Part shown: one piece after another, positions 33,491-45,904 of the stretch
Layout of the letters: every line of letters starts with the position of its first letter
Numbering within the stretch: the first letter of the stretch is position 1
Assembly: GCA_021014325.1 (NCBI GenBank)
Contig: CM037472.1
Span: forward strand, 21,127,063 to 21,191,062
DNA from: Plazaster borealis
Lineage: Eukaryota; Echinodermata; Asteroidea; Forcipulatida; Labidiasteridae
Direction: 5' to 3'
DNA: 64,000 bases
Translations under genes and position numbers: made by a program
Notes under the pieces: model-generated
The model's input: the letters and a program-made list of their open reading frames with translations, nothing else
What the model was told of the DNA's origin: nothing
Database searches by the model: none

Positions 33491-33953
33491 TAAGTGAATA
33501 ATTGCTGTCGTAAAATGGCATTTTATGTAAATACCTGCTCTTAACACTCATTGGCAAATCATGCATAGTACAAAAATAAAGATAATAATGCTGTATATGG
33601 TGACGGACATCACAGCAGATGTTTTGTTGTTATAAGATGAAAGATGGCGGAAGGTTTCTATTCAGTCTTTTGACCCATGACCTTTGAATTTTCAGAAACA
33701 CCTGTTACAAATAACAATAGACGGTATGATTTTGAACCTTAAGAAAAGGCAATTTCCTTTCATCTTGTTGGTTGAGTTTTAATCTGAATTGGCTGACATG
33801 TATTTGATGCAATCATTACAGAGTCTTTAATTGTTCACCATCGTGTAAGACAAAGGATTTGGTATTTAACAGAAACGTGTATCAATGCACTTTGCATATT
33901 TTTAAGCTTAAAGGTGGATGGAGTGTTGTGGCCACTAAGCAGTCTGACACACA

Positions 33954-34127
33954 GGACTTAAGAAAATATTAGTTAATATTTTACTGCTTAGCAAAAATAA
34001 GCAGGATACCAGTCACAGATGGTACATGTGGAATGGTATTTTGGCTGGTTACCTTATTCTGGTAAGCATAATTTTGTTGTGCTAAGCTCCTTTTTGTGCT
34101 TAAGCAGCTCTATGAAATTGGGGCCCT
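33954..34127. mobile_element. Inverted-repeat element M1, copy 1
   Basis: Contains cagcaggataccagtcac-type core, ggtattttggctggttacct, gtgcttaagcagctc and the terminus tatgaaattgggg. The left terminus is eroded. Confidence 0.65.
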
Positions 34128-34129
34128 GG

Positions 34130-34438
34130 TTCAGAATGTAGGGTCGAATCCCAGACTGGTCAAACATAGCACTTGTGTCCTTCATAACTTGCTTCTTTTG
34201 ATCCAGTAGTATAAAAGGTATTACCTGGGAGGGCTGTGGTGGTTTTGTATTTGATTATCACCTGAGCCCCTAAACAGGCTGCCCAGGTTGTAGACTCCCA
34301 ACTGAGTTGAGAATGCTCTAAGAGTTATTATAAGTATGCCTGATGAACAGGGATAATATTTTTCTAGCACCTTGAGCTCCTTATAGTGGATGTGTGCGCT
34401 TTACAAGACTTCAAATTTATTATTATTGTTATTTAAAT
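34130..34438 (+). mobile_element. Degenerate tRNA-derived SINE
   Basis: Box B-like gggtcgaatcccag, then a body with cacttgtgtccttcat, ending gcgctttacaag and ATT repeats. The 5' part of the tRNA head is lost or replaced by the adjacent inverted-repeat element ending at 34127. Confidence 0.5.
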
Positions 34439-34759
34439 GTTGTTATTATTTTTTAATTTTTGTAAAAGGATAATATGTCATTGTTTTCTGGTAGAGTAAC
34501 CTCCATGAGTAAATGAACCTTCATTCTCAAAATATTGTTAAAATGCTTTCCCACATCCAGTACTTATTTGCCTGAAGATGTAATATATAATTAAAAGGGT
34601 TGTAACATAAGAAATCTGTGACAAACTATGTTACCACTGTACATTGGGCACTCAAAAGCATAGGTGGCTAATCTCATGTTTATTAACAGCAAGTACCTAA
34701 CTTTTGGCCTCCGAACCCTGAAAAACTGTTTGTGCATCTATTATATATGTATTGGTCTT

Positions 34760-35110
34760 AGTATAACCTCAAACCTAGGCACTTTTTCCTGGCCTAGAAT
34801 GAACTCAAACCTAGGCACTTTTTCCTGCAGTGCCCTAGAATGAACTCACACCAAAGTTTTATCTCTGACCCAAGGATCGACCTGAGCCACTTATCCCAAC
34901 TAACTACTAAAAGTAGAATCAACCAGAAAAAAATCTTCACAAAGTTGTGTGGCATCCCAAACCACTTACTCCTGACCTGAAAGTGAATCTTAAAACACCA
35001 AATAAACTGTCTGTGCATCTGGCTTGAATAACCCCAAACTTTAGGCACTTATCCCTGACCTCGAAAAACCCAAGACACTTATGCATGACCTGTGGTGACC
35101 CAAATCACTT
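34760..35110 (+). repeat. Degenerate minisatellite-like stretch
   Basis: The phrase [c/g]cactt-[a/t]-t-ccctgacct recurs irregularly (for example ggcactttttcctggcc, accacttactcctgacct, ggcacttatccctgacct, gacacttatgcatgacct), with intervening aaacccaaa-type text. An exact double unit lies at 34768-34845. No coding frame is supported. Confidence 0.45.
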
Positions 35111-35466
35111 AAACTGACTGGAGACATTTTTAAGTGTATGTGCATAACCTGCAGTACATTGACTCATGAGACAGGAGGCACTCCACCCATGCACAGCTCT
35201 AGTGAAATACAATACTTTTATAATGTGAATAGCGCTGTTGTATTGATGATTTATCAGTAGACGGCCTTTGGGCATTGTCATTGGTTTGAAGAGCAGCTTT
35301 TATTGGCAACTGGCAATGATCCAGAAAGCTGAGGGTGGTGAAATAATGCCAGTAGGAGAAAATAATTTTCATTTTATTATAAGGAGCATGGTTTAGACAT
35401 TAAGCAATATGAAATGTTGTTTATTTTAATTGTTTCCTTTCAAGTTTAATTTGTTGGATTATAATG

Positions 35467-35778
35467 ATGAAACAGAGTTGTGTTATGCAGCTTCGTGTTT
35501 CACAATAGTGAAACAGAGTTGCCTTCTGCAGCTTGTTTCCTGATAATAAAACACAGTTGTCTTCTGCAGCTTGTTTCCTAATAATTCAACTTAGTTGCCT
35601 TCTGCAGCTTGTTTCCTAATAATAAAAAAGAGTTGCCTTCTGCAGCTTGTTTCCTAATAATAAAACACAGTTGCCTTCTGCAGCTTGTTTCCTAATAATA
35701 AAAAAGAGTTGCCTTCTGCAGCTTGTTTCCTAATAATAATAATAAAACACAGTTGCCTTCTGCAGCTTGTTTCCTAAA
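35467..35778 (+). repeat. Minisatellite, unit about 37-40 bp, eight copies
   Basis: The core ttgccttctgcagcttgttt is repeated about eight times, separated by cctaataataaaacacag or cctaataataaaaaagag. The two spacer types alternate in the last four copies, implying duplication of a two-unit block. The first copy is diverged. Confidence 0.85.
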
Positions 35779-35779
35779 T

Positions 35780-37188
35780 ACTCCCTTGTCATCTGAATCA
35801 AGAGGCTATCGTTCAAAAATATTGTTCAAAAAATGCAAGTTTACAGTTTATTGGCAGGTTTCCTCTTCGATGTTAGTGCCATAGAAAACCTAAACGTGAA
35901 CAAAATTGTTTGTTTTCTAGGGGGTTTCTTCATTTTTGCAAGTACAGAGTTGCATGTCTGAAAATGATTGAAACCCTGCTTGTCATATAGTTCAAATAAG
36001 GAAATGACAAAGTAGCAGAATAGACTGGTATGGTATGTCTTTCAATAATGCTCTATAGTGAACAACGAAGCCTGTTTTTTCCTCCTTTTTATTTAAAAGT
36101 TAAACAAAGGAATCGCAGAATTGATGTTTTCTCTTGAGCGGTTTCAGTGTTGACATTCTGAGCAGCAGCTGCATTTAGATTCCTTACAGAATGCTGCCAC
36201 CCTCAGCCTACCTGCCGATAGCCTCTCTTTATCATCAACCACTCATCTAGAAAATATGAATATGCATCAAGGTCGTAGTTCAACCATGTGGTCTGCATGG
36301 CCAATCCTTTGCTTTGCTTCCACTGAATAAGTTAATAATACATTGATTGTAGGTGCACTACATGTAGACTCTCGTGGGCTCATTGCTGCAGTGCACTTAT
36401 GCAACCTCACACGTACACATGTGCTGGCACTGGGGGACAATAACAAAAAAATCATCCAATTATGGATATCAAAACTGATGGAGTGAATGGGATATAAATA
36501 TCTGTTTTGTTTTGTGTGGAGTTACACTGTACAAGGATGGAATGAGGCTTCAATTTCCATAGGAGAGATCTTACCTTGAAGGGAACCATCATGCTGTGTT
36601 TACTGAAAAGATACACCAGACAACGCAATGGAATAATGAGTTTGTTGAGTGGAAGCATATCTTGAGTTTTGTGGGAATCTAGAAGCACTTAATACCATTA
36701 AGCATTAAGTACACAGGCATTCTTTTCTCGTGATTCAAGCAGACGTATTTACAATGCATACCTATTGTACACAAGTCACCAGTGTGAGCCTGCAATGGAT
36801 GCTTCTTGCCTCTCAACCACAGTCCAAAGATTACATTTTATGATAACAGGACGGACGTAAAATAACACGTAGCATTACACCTACATGGAACAACACACAT
36901 CCTCGTTTCAAGGGATACAAACAACGATGATGCATTCGGGATCATCAGTCGCTCCTCAGATTGTTACTATGTCTCAACTGATCGGATGATAATCGTGAAC
37001 GTTGCACAGCGTGCGGATTTGCCTTTGAGAAATAATATTTCCTCAAGTGCCTTGTGGTGTCATCACACAACAACATGTATTCACCTCTGAAAACCAAACG
37101 ACTTAAAATAAGCCACCGAGAATATGTAAGAATATATTTGTAATATAAACAAATTGTAAATTTATTGCAGAACTGCATTATTTTGTCA
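35780..37188. other. Intron 20 stretch with no recognised feature
   Basis: Between the minisatellite and repeat R3 I see no open frame with rod character, no inverted terminal repeats and no RNA gene. Confidence 0.5.
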
Positions 37189-37189
37189 T

Positions 37190-37560
37190 GCATGATATTC
37201 TTCCTACTTTATGTGATTTCCATTATTTTTATTTTTTTCCTCAGAAAAATCTGCAAAATTGTTATTTAATAGCCTGAAATGTCTATAAAAGCATATCAAA
37301 TGTGTACAAGTAGACCAGGCCCCAATTTCATAGATTTCTTAAGAATTTCCTGCTAACAAAAAATGAGCGGGATACCAGTCACAAATAGTATATGTGACAT
37401 GGTATTTTGGCCGGTTACCTTATTTTGCTAAGCATAATTTTGTTATGCTTAGCTACCTTTCAAGGAGCTCTATGAAATTGAGCCCTGCCCTTGTGCTCAA
37501 TCAAATTGTCCTATTTAATTTTTTCCAAGGACCAAATGTCAACCCTGAATTGTACATATT
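37190..37560 (+). repeat. Dispersed repeat R3, copy 2 (interrupted by M1)
   Basis: Same block order as 30862-31065, but M1 copy 37317-37488 lies between gtagacca and gcccttgtgctc. Confidence 0.65.
37317..37488. mobile_element. Inverted-repeat element M1, copy 2 (inside repeat R3)
   Basis: Termini ggccccaatttcatag and ctatgaaattgagccc are inverted repeats. The core (gcgggataccagtcacaaat, ggtattttggccggttacct) matches other M1 copies. It interrupts a copy of R3 that is continuous at 30862-31065 and 48708-48845. Confidence 0.75.
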
Positions 37561-38056
37561 CTCAAGTTTACTTTCATGAAGCGCTAAATATTTTTGGTCC
37601 TAATTTATTTTTGACCTCCGTGGTATTTACTTCTATTTATGTGAAGTGAAAACAAATATTTGCTGGTAGTGGTACCATCAGAATAAAAAATAGGTAAAGT
37701 TTATCTTGTCAGTAAGCTCAGTTTGACATTTCATAATCGCTGACATGGAACTGATGAATTTTTTTATGTTGCAGTCCAGAAAACATTTATGTTAACAGTT
37801 TGTGAAAAATTGTTTCTGTATTTTCGATCTGCTCAATTGTTTTGGGGTGTTTCCTAAGTATTTTGGAGGATTCTCTACAATGAAAACTATTTAGTGACAG
37901 ACTGCAGTTTTCTCATTGATATTTAGTTTAGCCCATCTTGGGGAGACTCTAATAAGGTCGAGACGTGAGGCCATTAACCACTTTTGCATTTATACCTTAG
38001 GTCATGTTGGTTGGTAAGCAGTTTGCAACTGCTAATTTTCTTGTTTTTGTTGATAA

Positions 38057-38577
38057 TTAAAGAGGGGCTCAAGGTCAAATACAGTTTTGTAATGCACTCA
38101 TTTTTCAATAGACAGGGTGCTTATGAGAGTCAGGAACAAATAACAAGTCTCTAACCTCACATTAAAACAGTGTAAATTGTCATTTAACCTGATATTCTTT
38201 CATAGTGAAACAATTTGAAACGTGATGTCATCAAACATCAAACATATTAATGGGTCTGTACATTGCAAAGAGGAATTTGTGTGCCAGTCAAAAGGTCAAA
38301 TCCAATGCTGTTTTGATTGAACATCATCAAAATTAAGGAATAAACTAAAAATTCTCTGTACAAGAATGTACAGACTATTATATTTTAAATGTGACGTCAT
38401 CGACATTTTTGGATTTTGACGAAAATTGCACTTGAAGGGTATCAAATGCAGATATATTTTACACCATTTTAACGTGAGGTTAAAGAATTCAAAGTTTTTC
38501 CCCCAGTTTCATAAAGACTCTATTTGAAAATTAGTGGATCGCAAAACTGAATTTGACCTTGGAGCCCCTCTTTAATT
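38057..38577. mobile_element. Inverted-repeat element M3, copy 2 (best preserved)
   Basis: Begins TTAAAGAGGGGCTCAAGGTC and ends GACCTTGGAGCCCCTCTTTAA, an almost perfect terminal inverted repeat flanked by TTAA on both sides. About 520 bases with no open frame, so a non-autonomous DNA element. Confidence 0.8.
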
Positions 38578-38579
38578 AT

Positions 38580-40280
38580 TGACAAGGGCACAATTGCTAC
38601 ATGCTCATAGATGTAACACATTTCCCTCGCTCCTTGAAGTGGAAATCAAGTATTGATGCAGAAGGATTAGAATTTATTACCTGGAGGATTTTATATAAGA
38701 TTACATCAATTAAATTCCGCACATAAATAGAGTTGCTGGGTGTGAATAACATCAAGTTATATCACAATTGATCTGCTAGTATTGGGTGTTTGTGAATCCA
38801 GATTATGTAAGACTAACATAATCTACCCGTAGAGCTACATTTTTTCCTTAAAAATAATCATTTTCTTTGTGTCATGTAGGGTATAAAAACCACATACCAT
38901 GATAGAAAATGAGGCATAGGAGCCTATTAATCTAGTTGAGTGTGTGTTTTTTTTATATTGAGGCCTATGGCAGGTGGCAACCACAGGCACTGTGCCACGA
39001 TTCTATTGACTGCTATGGTGGGTTTGTCTGGCTAAGAAACGCTTCACAGATCAAAGGAGAATGACAATAAATATACCCCCAAAAATCCCCATTTTGAATG
39101 TTTTGCATTCCTAGCTGCTAATATTCAGAAATTAAAAATTTGTGGTGATTTTTCTCTAGCAGTACATAAATTTAGCCGTGTATGCAAATACCATTGTTAT
39201 TGCTTATGTTTTTTGTGAAAATAAGCATAACATACAGTTTAAAGAAAAACTTTTCATTATTTTTGTACAAATAAGCAGCACAATTAATGAAGTGGTGGGA
39301 CAATTTTTATAGTTAGGATTTGTTGTTGTGGTTAAGTATGTTTTGTTTACGAGAATCTTCTAGCAACCGAGCATGTAGATTGCACTCCTGCAAGGTGTAG
39401 GCGTACATGTTTTTTTGTCGGGGGGTGTCACATTTGCTGATTTCCTGTGCAGAACAGTAGAGTGCATCTCAATATAAAGCAACATCAACGGATCACCTTG
39501 TCGGTCATTCAGGCTTGATGAATATTCCATTCAATTCTTGGGATAAGGGCAAACCTTCTCTTGTGACATGATGTGAAACAAAGGTTAATTTATTTCCTTC
39601 ATCTTCTGGAGATCTGAGAGAGTGTCTAAAAGCAGGCGTTCTCTGATGTAATTCATCTATGACCTGGAATATTTTTGGCGAGCCAAAAGTAGTCGGCCCG
39701 ATGTTGATAATTTGCCACTCAAAGTGCGGAATTTTTGTTATTTGGCAGTTTACTGTGTGGGAGGGGATGGCTTAGCTTCACCCTACAGGTACTTGATACA
39801 TTAGCTTTCAGCGGCTAACCAATTTGATGTTGTTGATAACCAGAAAATAGTGACAGCAAGGCTTTGAGATTTTAGGATATTGCTTATGAAGTGGGTTTCA
39901 ATTTGATGTCACAAACGGGCGCTGGGTCTTTTTGTATTTTTAAAATGATGCAAATAATATTTACACCGTAAAAAAATGATGACTTCTCGGACAACCCTAC
40001 AGAGGATCTTTGTGTTGGCTTCGTTATTTACCCTTGTTGACTTCTGAGACACGGTTTTAAAGGGTTTGTGTTTGTTTGTTCGTTTAGACGATCTTCCCGT
40101 CAAGGGAACTCGGCAAACTCCCACAAGGGGATATAAACACCAAGCTGGCAACAGCCAATCTCTCTCATACAAACCTTGGTTTAACGTCTATGATTATGAA
40201 TCGCACAAATCAACAAATTGTGATTTAGTAATTAGACGACAATACTTATTCTAGTAATTGTGAAATCAGTGGTTAGCTTG
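38580..40280. other. Intron 20 stretch with no recognised feature
   Basis: AT-rich sequence with stop codons in all frames; no splice-bounded rod exon, terminal repeats or tRNA-like boxes were found. A repeat-like phrase at 39960-40130 (gacttctcggacaaccctac...gggatataaacaccaagctg) may be an old element. Confidence 0.5.
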
Positions 40281-40346
40281 GTAGGATTCGAACCCACAAC
40301 CATGTGATTGCAAGTCCTGACGTCTAACCACTAGACCACGGGTCTG
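40281..40346 (-). mobile_element. tRNA-like head (degenerate)
   Basis: The minus strand reads gtggtctagtggttagacgt then gggttcgaatccta at tRNA spacing. Anticodon-stem pairing fails beyond two base pairs, so I call a SINE head or tRNA pseudogene. Confidence 0.5.
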
Positions 40347-40939
40347 TTTTGTCAGGTTTTTGTTATCATTTAAAAGTATTTGGGTTTTGGCGTTTGCTTC
40401 TTTTAGCTTTTTGCTAAGTGGCACACATTTTGCAGTAGAAAAATGGAAAGAAAATTAATGAAACTGTAAATTCTTTTAACAGAGAAATAAATAAGTAAAT
40501 AAATGATTTCACCGGGTTTATACTTTTTACCTCTTAATCTGCTTCTTGGAGGAAATTATCAATTACTCTTAACAAAGCTTCTGCACCTGTCTTCATCTTG
40601 GAGATTCTACACACTCAGTGAGGGTATGCAACACTCTGGAATGAGTCATGTTTTGCACTGTCATGTTGACATTTTTAGCTGACTCTCTCTCTATGCCAGG
40701 TCATGTGGTTCCACAATAAATGTTACTGCGTCTCATTGTAACATAGAGGGGGTTCTGTTTTCTTAAAGGGAAGATGGGATGTTGATCACAAAAGGGGCTC
40801 AAATATGTCGAGCAAGCTACACCAGTTGACTTTCAGGTTTTTAAAAGTTTTTTTTTTAATACAAGCTATTGTTCAAGTCAACAATCTACTTAAGAAAAAC
40901 TGAAATGCTTTCATCTTTGAGACACTGTATGGGTTTATT

Positions 40940-41076
40940 TAGGCCGTATCCGTCTGCGGCTACGGCTATGACTGTTGCAAAGGGTGTTGCTAAGGATGTC
41001 CAATACTTCAGTGCATGATGATGGGGCATTCCAGCTGTAGCCAGAGCCTGTAGCTGCCAATTTGGACATGGCCGTA
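40940..41076. mobile_element. Inverted-repeat element M10, copy 1
   Basis: aggccgtatccgtctgcggc and the inverse of tttggacatggccgt form imperfect terminal repeats. The core tgcaaagggtgttgctaag matches the copy at 60172-60290. Confidence 0.6.
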
Positions 41077-41499
41077 TAAAACATATCAAACAGTGTTAAA
41101 AATCACTTTGCTTAGGGTGATGTTACTGAGTTTGTAATTATTCCTTCACCCAAAGCAGCGAGCACCTGTTGCGATAGAGATTGAACATTCTTGTTTCACA
41201 TTACACACGTATCACTGTTGTCAGTAAAGCATGAAATGAATATCCATTTTTATGGCAAATCTAACACTTCTAAGTTTCACCGCACTGAACCTTTGATATT
41301 TCTATGGACCTACAATCTAATACTCTGGGGCTTTGTTTCTGTTGTTACTTTAAAACCAAGGAGTGGAGTTAACACGTCCTGCTGGGTGTACTCCCAGAAT
41401 AAACCTTACAGCATGGGGTGAACTAGTTGCAGTCAGTAAAATAGCTAATCCAGACCAGCTGTAAAAGTACCAGAGCTAAGACAGGTTTCTTTTGTTTAA

Positions 41500-41957
41500 G
41501 GCCGAGTAACAAAAGTAACGAGTTTCTCGTCTGGACTTTTTAAAAAAAGGAGGAGGCAGGGCTTTACCATTAACTATTTTTTAATTGTTTGCTATTTTTT
41601 TTCTAAGATGGCTGCCATGCTTAATATGATTTGCCAAGGTATATTTCTTCACAGATATTTTGCTACTTGAGTATACTGATGCAGTGTATGACAAAACAGA
41701 TGATTTGTATCAATCACTTGCTAAGCAAGTTTCAAAATTCAGAAACGGCTGTTGTATTGCAAAAGTGAAAAAAGAGTCTAGACAAATTCTTAGGCAAAAA
41801 TAAACCAAGGAACTTCTAATTTGTTTTCGAATTTTACCCATTTTTTTTGGGGGGGGGTTGCTTTTTTTCTGAATAGTAAATAGTATAAAAAAAAGGAGGC
41901 GACGGCCAAAAAGGAGGCGGGCGGGGACAAGAAACTCATTACTTTTGTTACTTGGCC
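41500..41957. mobile_element. 458-bp inverted-repeat element M6
   Basis: Starts GGCCGAGTAACAAAAGTAAC and ends GTTACTTGGCC, the inverse, with about 30 bases of near-perfect terminal repeat. The inside holds T-rich and aaggaggcggg tracts and no frame. A single copy in this window. Confidence 0.78.
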
Positions 41958-41959
41958 AA

Positions 41960-43198
41960 ACTGGGACTATTTTTTTCTTACAAATCCAGCAACACGACCT
42001 GCTGAGGCCACCTGATTGTCTAGACTGTTTAGTTCTTATTGTATAGTTAATATTAATCCAATAAATTGCGTGAAATCATGGGCAGGATTAATGAATTTGA
42101 ATGCATTGTTATGTGTGACAGGTGTTTGTGGATAAGATGAAGGTCTAGTTTAGAATGATTAACTTGTTGGTGATTAGCTGTAGGAATGAGTCATCGCTCT
42201 TGACTTGTGTTGAATAGTGTTGTAATTATAATATTGGTATGAATTTAGTGTGTGTGTGGTTTTTGTCCCCTAGTGACCCAGTCGATTTGAGAAGCCCAAC
42301 CTGCCTTTTTACTTTGACATTAATCTGCGGAGTTGTCTATCATTCTAACCTGTGCATCTTGGTGTAGACCAATACATCTGCATATATTGAATGTACTTTA
42401 GAAAAAGTGAGCAACTGTTGCATTTTCATAGGTAATAGTTATAACATGGAGAAGGTATGGTTCAACTAAACAGTTGGAATAGCATTCGCACTGATGGTGT
42501 CACCTTTGCTCTAAATTGCCATATGTCAGACAAGCATTCCACCACCTAGCTCTCAGGTGATCACCGCATCGGTGTGACAGACTGCAGGAGTACAGTCAGT
42601 ACATGCGAGTAAAAAATAAATCTTGGACATGTACGGGCGCGTACGTCAGTGAATTTTAACGCATTGTCTATGATCAGGGTACTGAGTTTCTATTTTCAGC
42701 ATTAGTCTGAAGTGCTATTGATTTAACTCTTCCAAAGCTGACGTTATTCTGTCCCTTTCAGTTGGGTGTTATTTTTAGTCTGAAATTCCTTAATGAAATA
42801 ATGAGTGAAACCAGATAGAAATCCCCCATTGTGTCTAAAATCAGTGCATTATTATCTGGTATTGAAACCAAGGAGCCCATAGGCATGTGAAGAGAAGAAG
42901 TTGAAGAAATCTCAGTTTTAGATGTGGGAAACCCACGCAATCAAGCAGGGACTGAAAACCCTATCCACATGCAAAGGCTGCGGTCCGAAGAAACCACTCA
43001 GCCAACCTGAATGAACGTTTTATTGCATCCAAGGAATGCCAGAAATAGAATTACTGCAAGTTAAAACTATAATGTTAAGAATTACCTCCCAACCCAAGAG
43101 AATTACAGTTAGGCATGGTTTAAGGGCTTGGTTTTTTGTTGCACTTGGGAATGATATTGCGTTCTTTGAAGACACAGTTTGACTTCGCAAAAGGCATG
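41960..43198. other. Intron 20 stretch with no recognised feature
   Basis: Unique-looking AT-rich intron sequence between elements M6 and M7; nothing supportable on either strand. Confidence 0.5.
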
Positions 43199-43199
43199 A

Positions 43200-43448
43200 G
43201 GCATGTCCAAAGATTATAGAGCGCCGAAGGTGCAAAATGGGGAACTTGAGCTATCTATTATTGGAAATTGAAATATGCACGGGTGCCATTTCAACAAGCA
43301 AAATGTTAAATCATTGATAGCAATGGTCATTGTCTGCACTGATCTATTGTTGAATTAATAGAGTTGCTTGCTGAAATGGCGTCCAGCACACATTTTATAT
43401 TTCAGCCAGAGTTCCCCATCTCTGCGCTCTATAATTTTTGGGCATGTC
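43200..43448. mobile_element. 249-bp inverted-repeat element M7
   Basis: GGCATGTCCAAAGATTATAG and the inverse of CTATAATTTTTGGGCATGTC flank further inverted pairs (atggggaac/gttccccat and gccatttcaacaagc/gcttgctgaaatggc). Almost the whole element can fold into one long hairpin. Non-coding. Confidence 0.78.
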
Positions 43449-43449
43449 A

Positions 43450-44530
43450 CCCTTAAAAAACATGTCTGTCTTTCTGTTGTGCTCTGTTCTTTGTTGAAAA
43501 ACATCTAGTACTCTTTATTGGTGATTTGTGGCACTGTCTAAAGTCGGGTAATACTACTCGGTTATTTTTTTTCTGATAAATTATCATTCAAGTTGGTCAC
43601 AGTTATAAAGAAAACCACAGAAAATGTTGAACATTTACAAATTTAGCACTCTCCTAAAGAAAATATTCCCCATGGAGATAAAACTATTTTTTACCACCCA
43701 ATCCCAAACTCCTTCCCGCTAATTAGTCCCAAACCTCTAAAATTATACCCAGGGCTTCTTGATTAACATCCAAGTTCACCAGAGGTCACCCTCACCTAAA
43801 GCAAGTCATCTAGTGTGTAATAATACAGGCAGTGCTTAGTCAGCCTTGGATGGTGGTAACACAACCACCACATGCTGTCAGGTCTAAAACACCTAGATCT
43901 AGTAAATCCAAGGTTAATGCATCATGTGGAGGGGAATGTAAATTTGTTTAAAATTGATTTTTTTTTTCCTTCTGTTAATAGAATTCCCAGATAAAAAAGG
44001 AAGATTTCAATGAAAATTGTTGAAGGCAAATACATACTGTACGCTGACTATTTGCATTTTTTTGATGGTTACACGAGAAGCAATTGTAAGCTTTGATATA
44101 AAAACTAACATAAAAACAAGATTGTAAACAGAGTTACACTTGTTTACCTTTGGTGTGATAAGTTAATATAAAGTGTAAACATAAGTCATGCTTGCTAGTG
44201 CTTAACTTATTTTTATTTGGACGTTAGCCAAACAGTTTGCTGTTTATTTTTAACTTCACTGTTCTGCAGTGTTTTTACCTCGGGGTGTGTTTACAAATTT
44301 CAAGCTTAGTGGTCCATAGCGAGGCTGGCTACTGGACTGTAACTGTACTTTTCTTTTGTTGAAGATGACCCCAGGGATGACTTGCACCGGATGTAAACCA
44401 AACGTAGCAACATTTATATAGGATTTAAACTTAGAAAATTTCGAAGCCCACATTGCAGGTATTGTTATCCCTTACAACTGGGGGAAAGGTAGATTGTGAA
44501 GTGGATTTCGGAGTTACTTTTTCAGTGACA
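43450..44530. other. Intron 20 stretch with no recognised feature
   Basis: AT-rich sequence between M7 and the tandem SINE pair; no coding or RNA feature found. Confidence 0.5.
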
Positions 44531-44534
44531 TCGG

Positions 44535-45045
44535 GCATCAGGCTGGTTCAGTGGTTTCTCTTCTTGCCTTTCACCTCTGTGGAGCCTGGTTTGATTCCCG
44601 CCTCAGACCGGAGCCTTGCATGTGGATTGGGTTTTCAATTCCTACATGATTGCATGGGTTTCCCCAATTTGGAATTTCGCTCCCACATCTAAAACTGAAC
44701 ATTTCTTCTCGATTCTTAATCACTATCCTGTTATTAGTGCTTGCACTGTTGGATGTGGAATGAAAAAAATTAATGAAATAAGTAATAAATCAATAAATAA
44801 ATCAGGTTCGCTCAGTGGTTTCTTTCCCTGTCTTTCACCTCTGTGGACCCTGGTTCGAATCTCACCTCAGACTGGAGCCTTGCATGTGGATTGGGTTTTC
44901 AGTCCCTACCTGATGGTGTGGGTTTTCCCCCATTGGGGTTTTCCCACCACATCTAAAACTGAGCATTTCTTCTCGTTTCCTATTCATCCTGTTATTGGCG
45001 CTAATTGTGTTGTTGGATGTCTAATCAAATAAATAAATAAAACAA
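44535..45045 (+). mobile_element. Two tandem tRNA-derived SINE copies
   Basis: Two copies of about 250 bases (44535-44800 and 44802-45045) share cagtggtttc, cctttcacctctgtgga, gccttgcatgtggattgggt, tctaaaactgagcatttctt and tgttggatgt. Each has a box B-like ggtttgattcc or ggttcgaatct and ends in an A/T-rich (aaata)n tail. Confidence 0.75.
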
Positions 45046-45283
45046 AATAAAATAAATAAATAAGTAGATGAATAAAACAATAAAAATAAGACATCTATGC
45101 TATTGATTGTATTTTGTCAAGTCTTCAAATGCATGGCGCAGTGGGAAGAGTGGAAGTAGCTGCATCCATTTTATAATTTGTATTATCTCCCCATATTGGT
45201 GCATTAAGCCACACTAATTAGATTACCAAACAATTAGAGCAGAGCTGTATTGATCGTCACTGTATAATAAAACACAATAACCA

Positions 45284-45551
45284 GGCCCCAATTTCATAGA
45301 GCTGCTTAACGGCCGATTTTGTGCTTACTGAGCGAGTTTCCATTTCATAGCGCTGCTAACCGTAAGCACACGAAAAGGCATGCTAACTTTCCGGCACTTA
45401 CTGTACGAAAATTCATGGCAAAAATTCATGGTGAACGCGCAAGCTGGCCGCCTAATTTTCTTGCTAACCTGTGAAATATGCTTATTAAGCAAAAAAATTC
45501 TGCTATAGTTAGCTCGAAAATCTGTTAAGCAGCGCTATGAAATTGGACCCA
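45284..45551. mobile_element. Inverted-repeat element M1, variant copy
   Basis: Termini ggccccaatttcatagagct and agcgctatgaaattggaccc are inverted repeats. The internal sequence differs from other copies, with extra cgctgctaaccgtaagc, so it is a related subfamily. Confidence 0.7.
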
Positions 45552-45904
45552 GATAGGCTGAAAGGAATTGAACACCACTGGTTTCCATTAAGAGGATGTT
45601 CATTTAATCTTCTAACTAAAATGTTTCCTAAAAAATAGCTAATGAAAAATTGAATTTAGGTAAAGAGTTCATACATTATAAATTGAATGCTTGTACTCCC
45701 TGAGGAGTTTATCAGATGCAGTCAGTAGAAACAACATCTGTTTGATATTCATCTTCTCTTACAAAATACAGCATGGGTAATTATTATTTGTTAAAAATGT
45801 TTTCTTCTCGTAGCCCCTTACCAAGAGTGTCTTTTACTTTAATCCTTGTTTGGGACAAACTTGCATAAAACATTCAAAAAAGTCAATAGAATAAAAAAAA
45901 GTAT

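Noticed and set aside
35467..35778. A CRISPR array
   Set aside because: Both core and spacer are repetitive, spacers are not unique and the genome is eukaryotic; it is a minisatellite.
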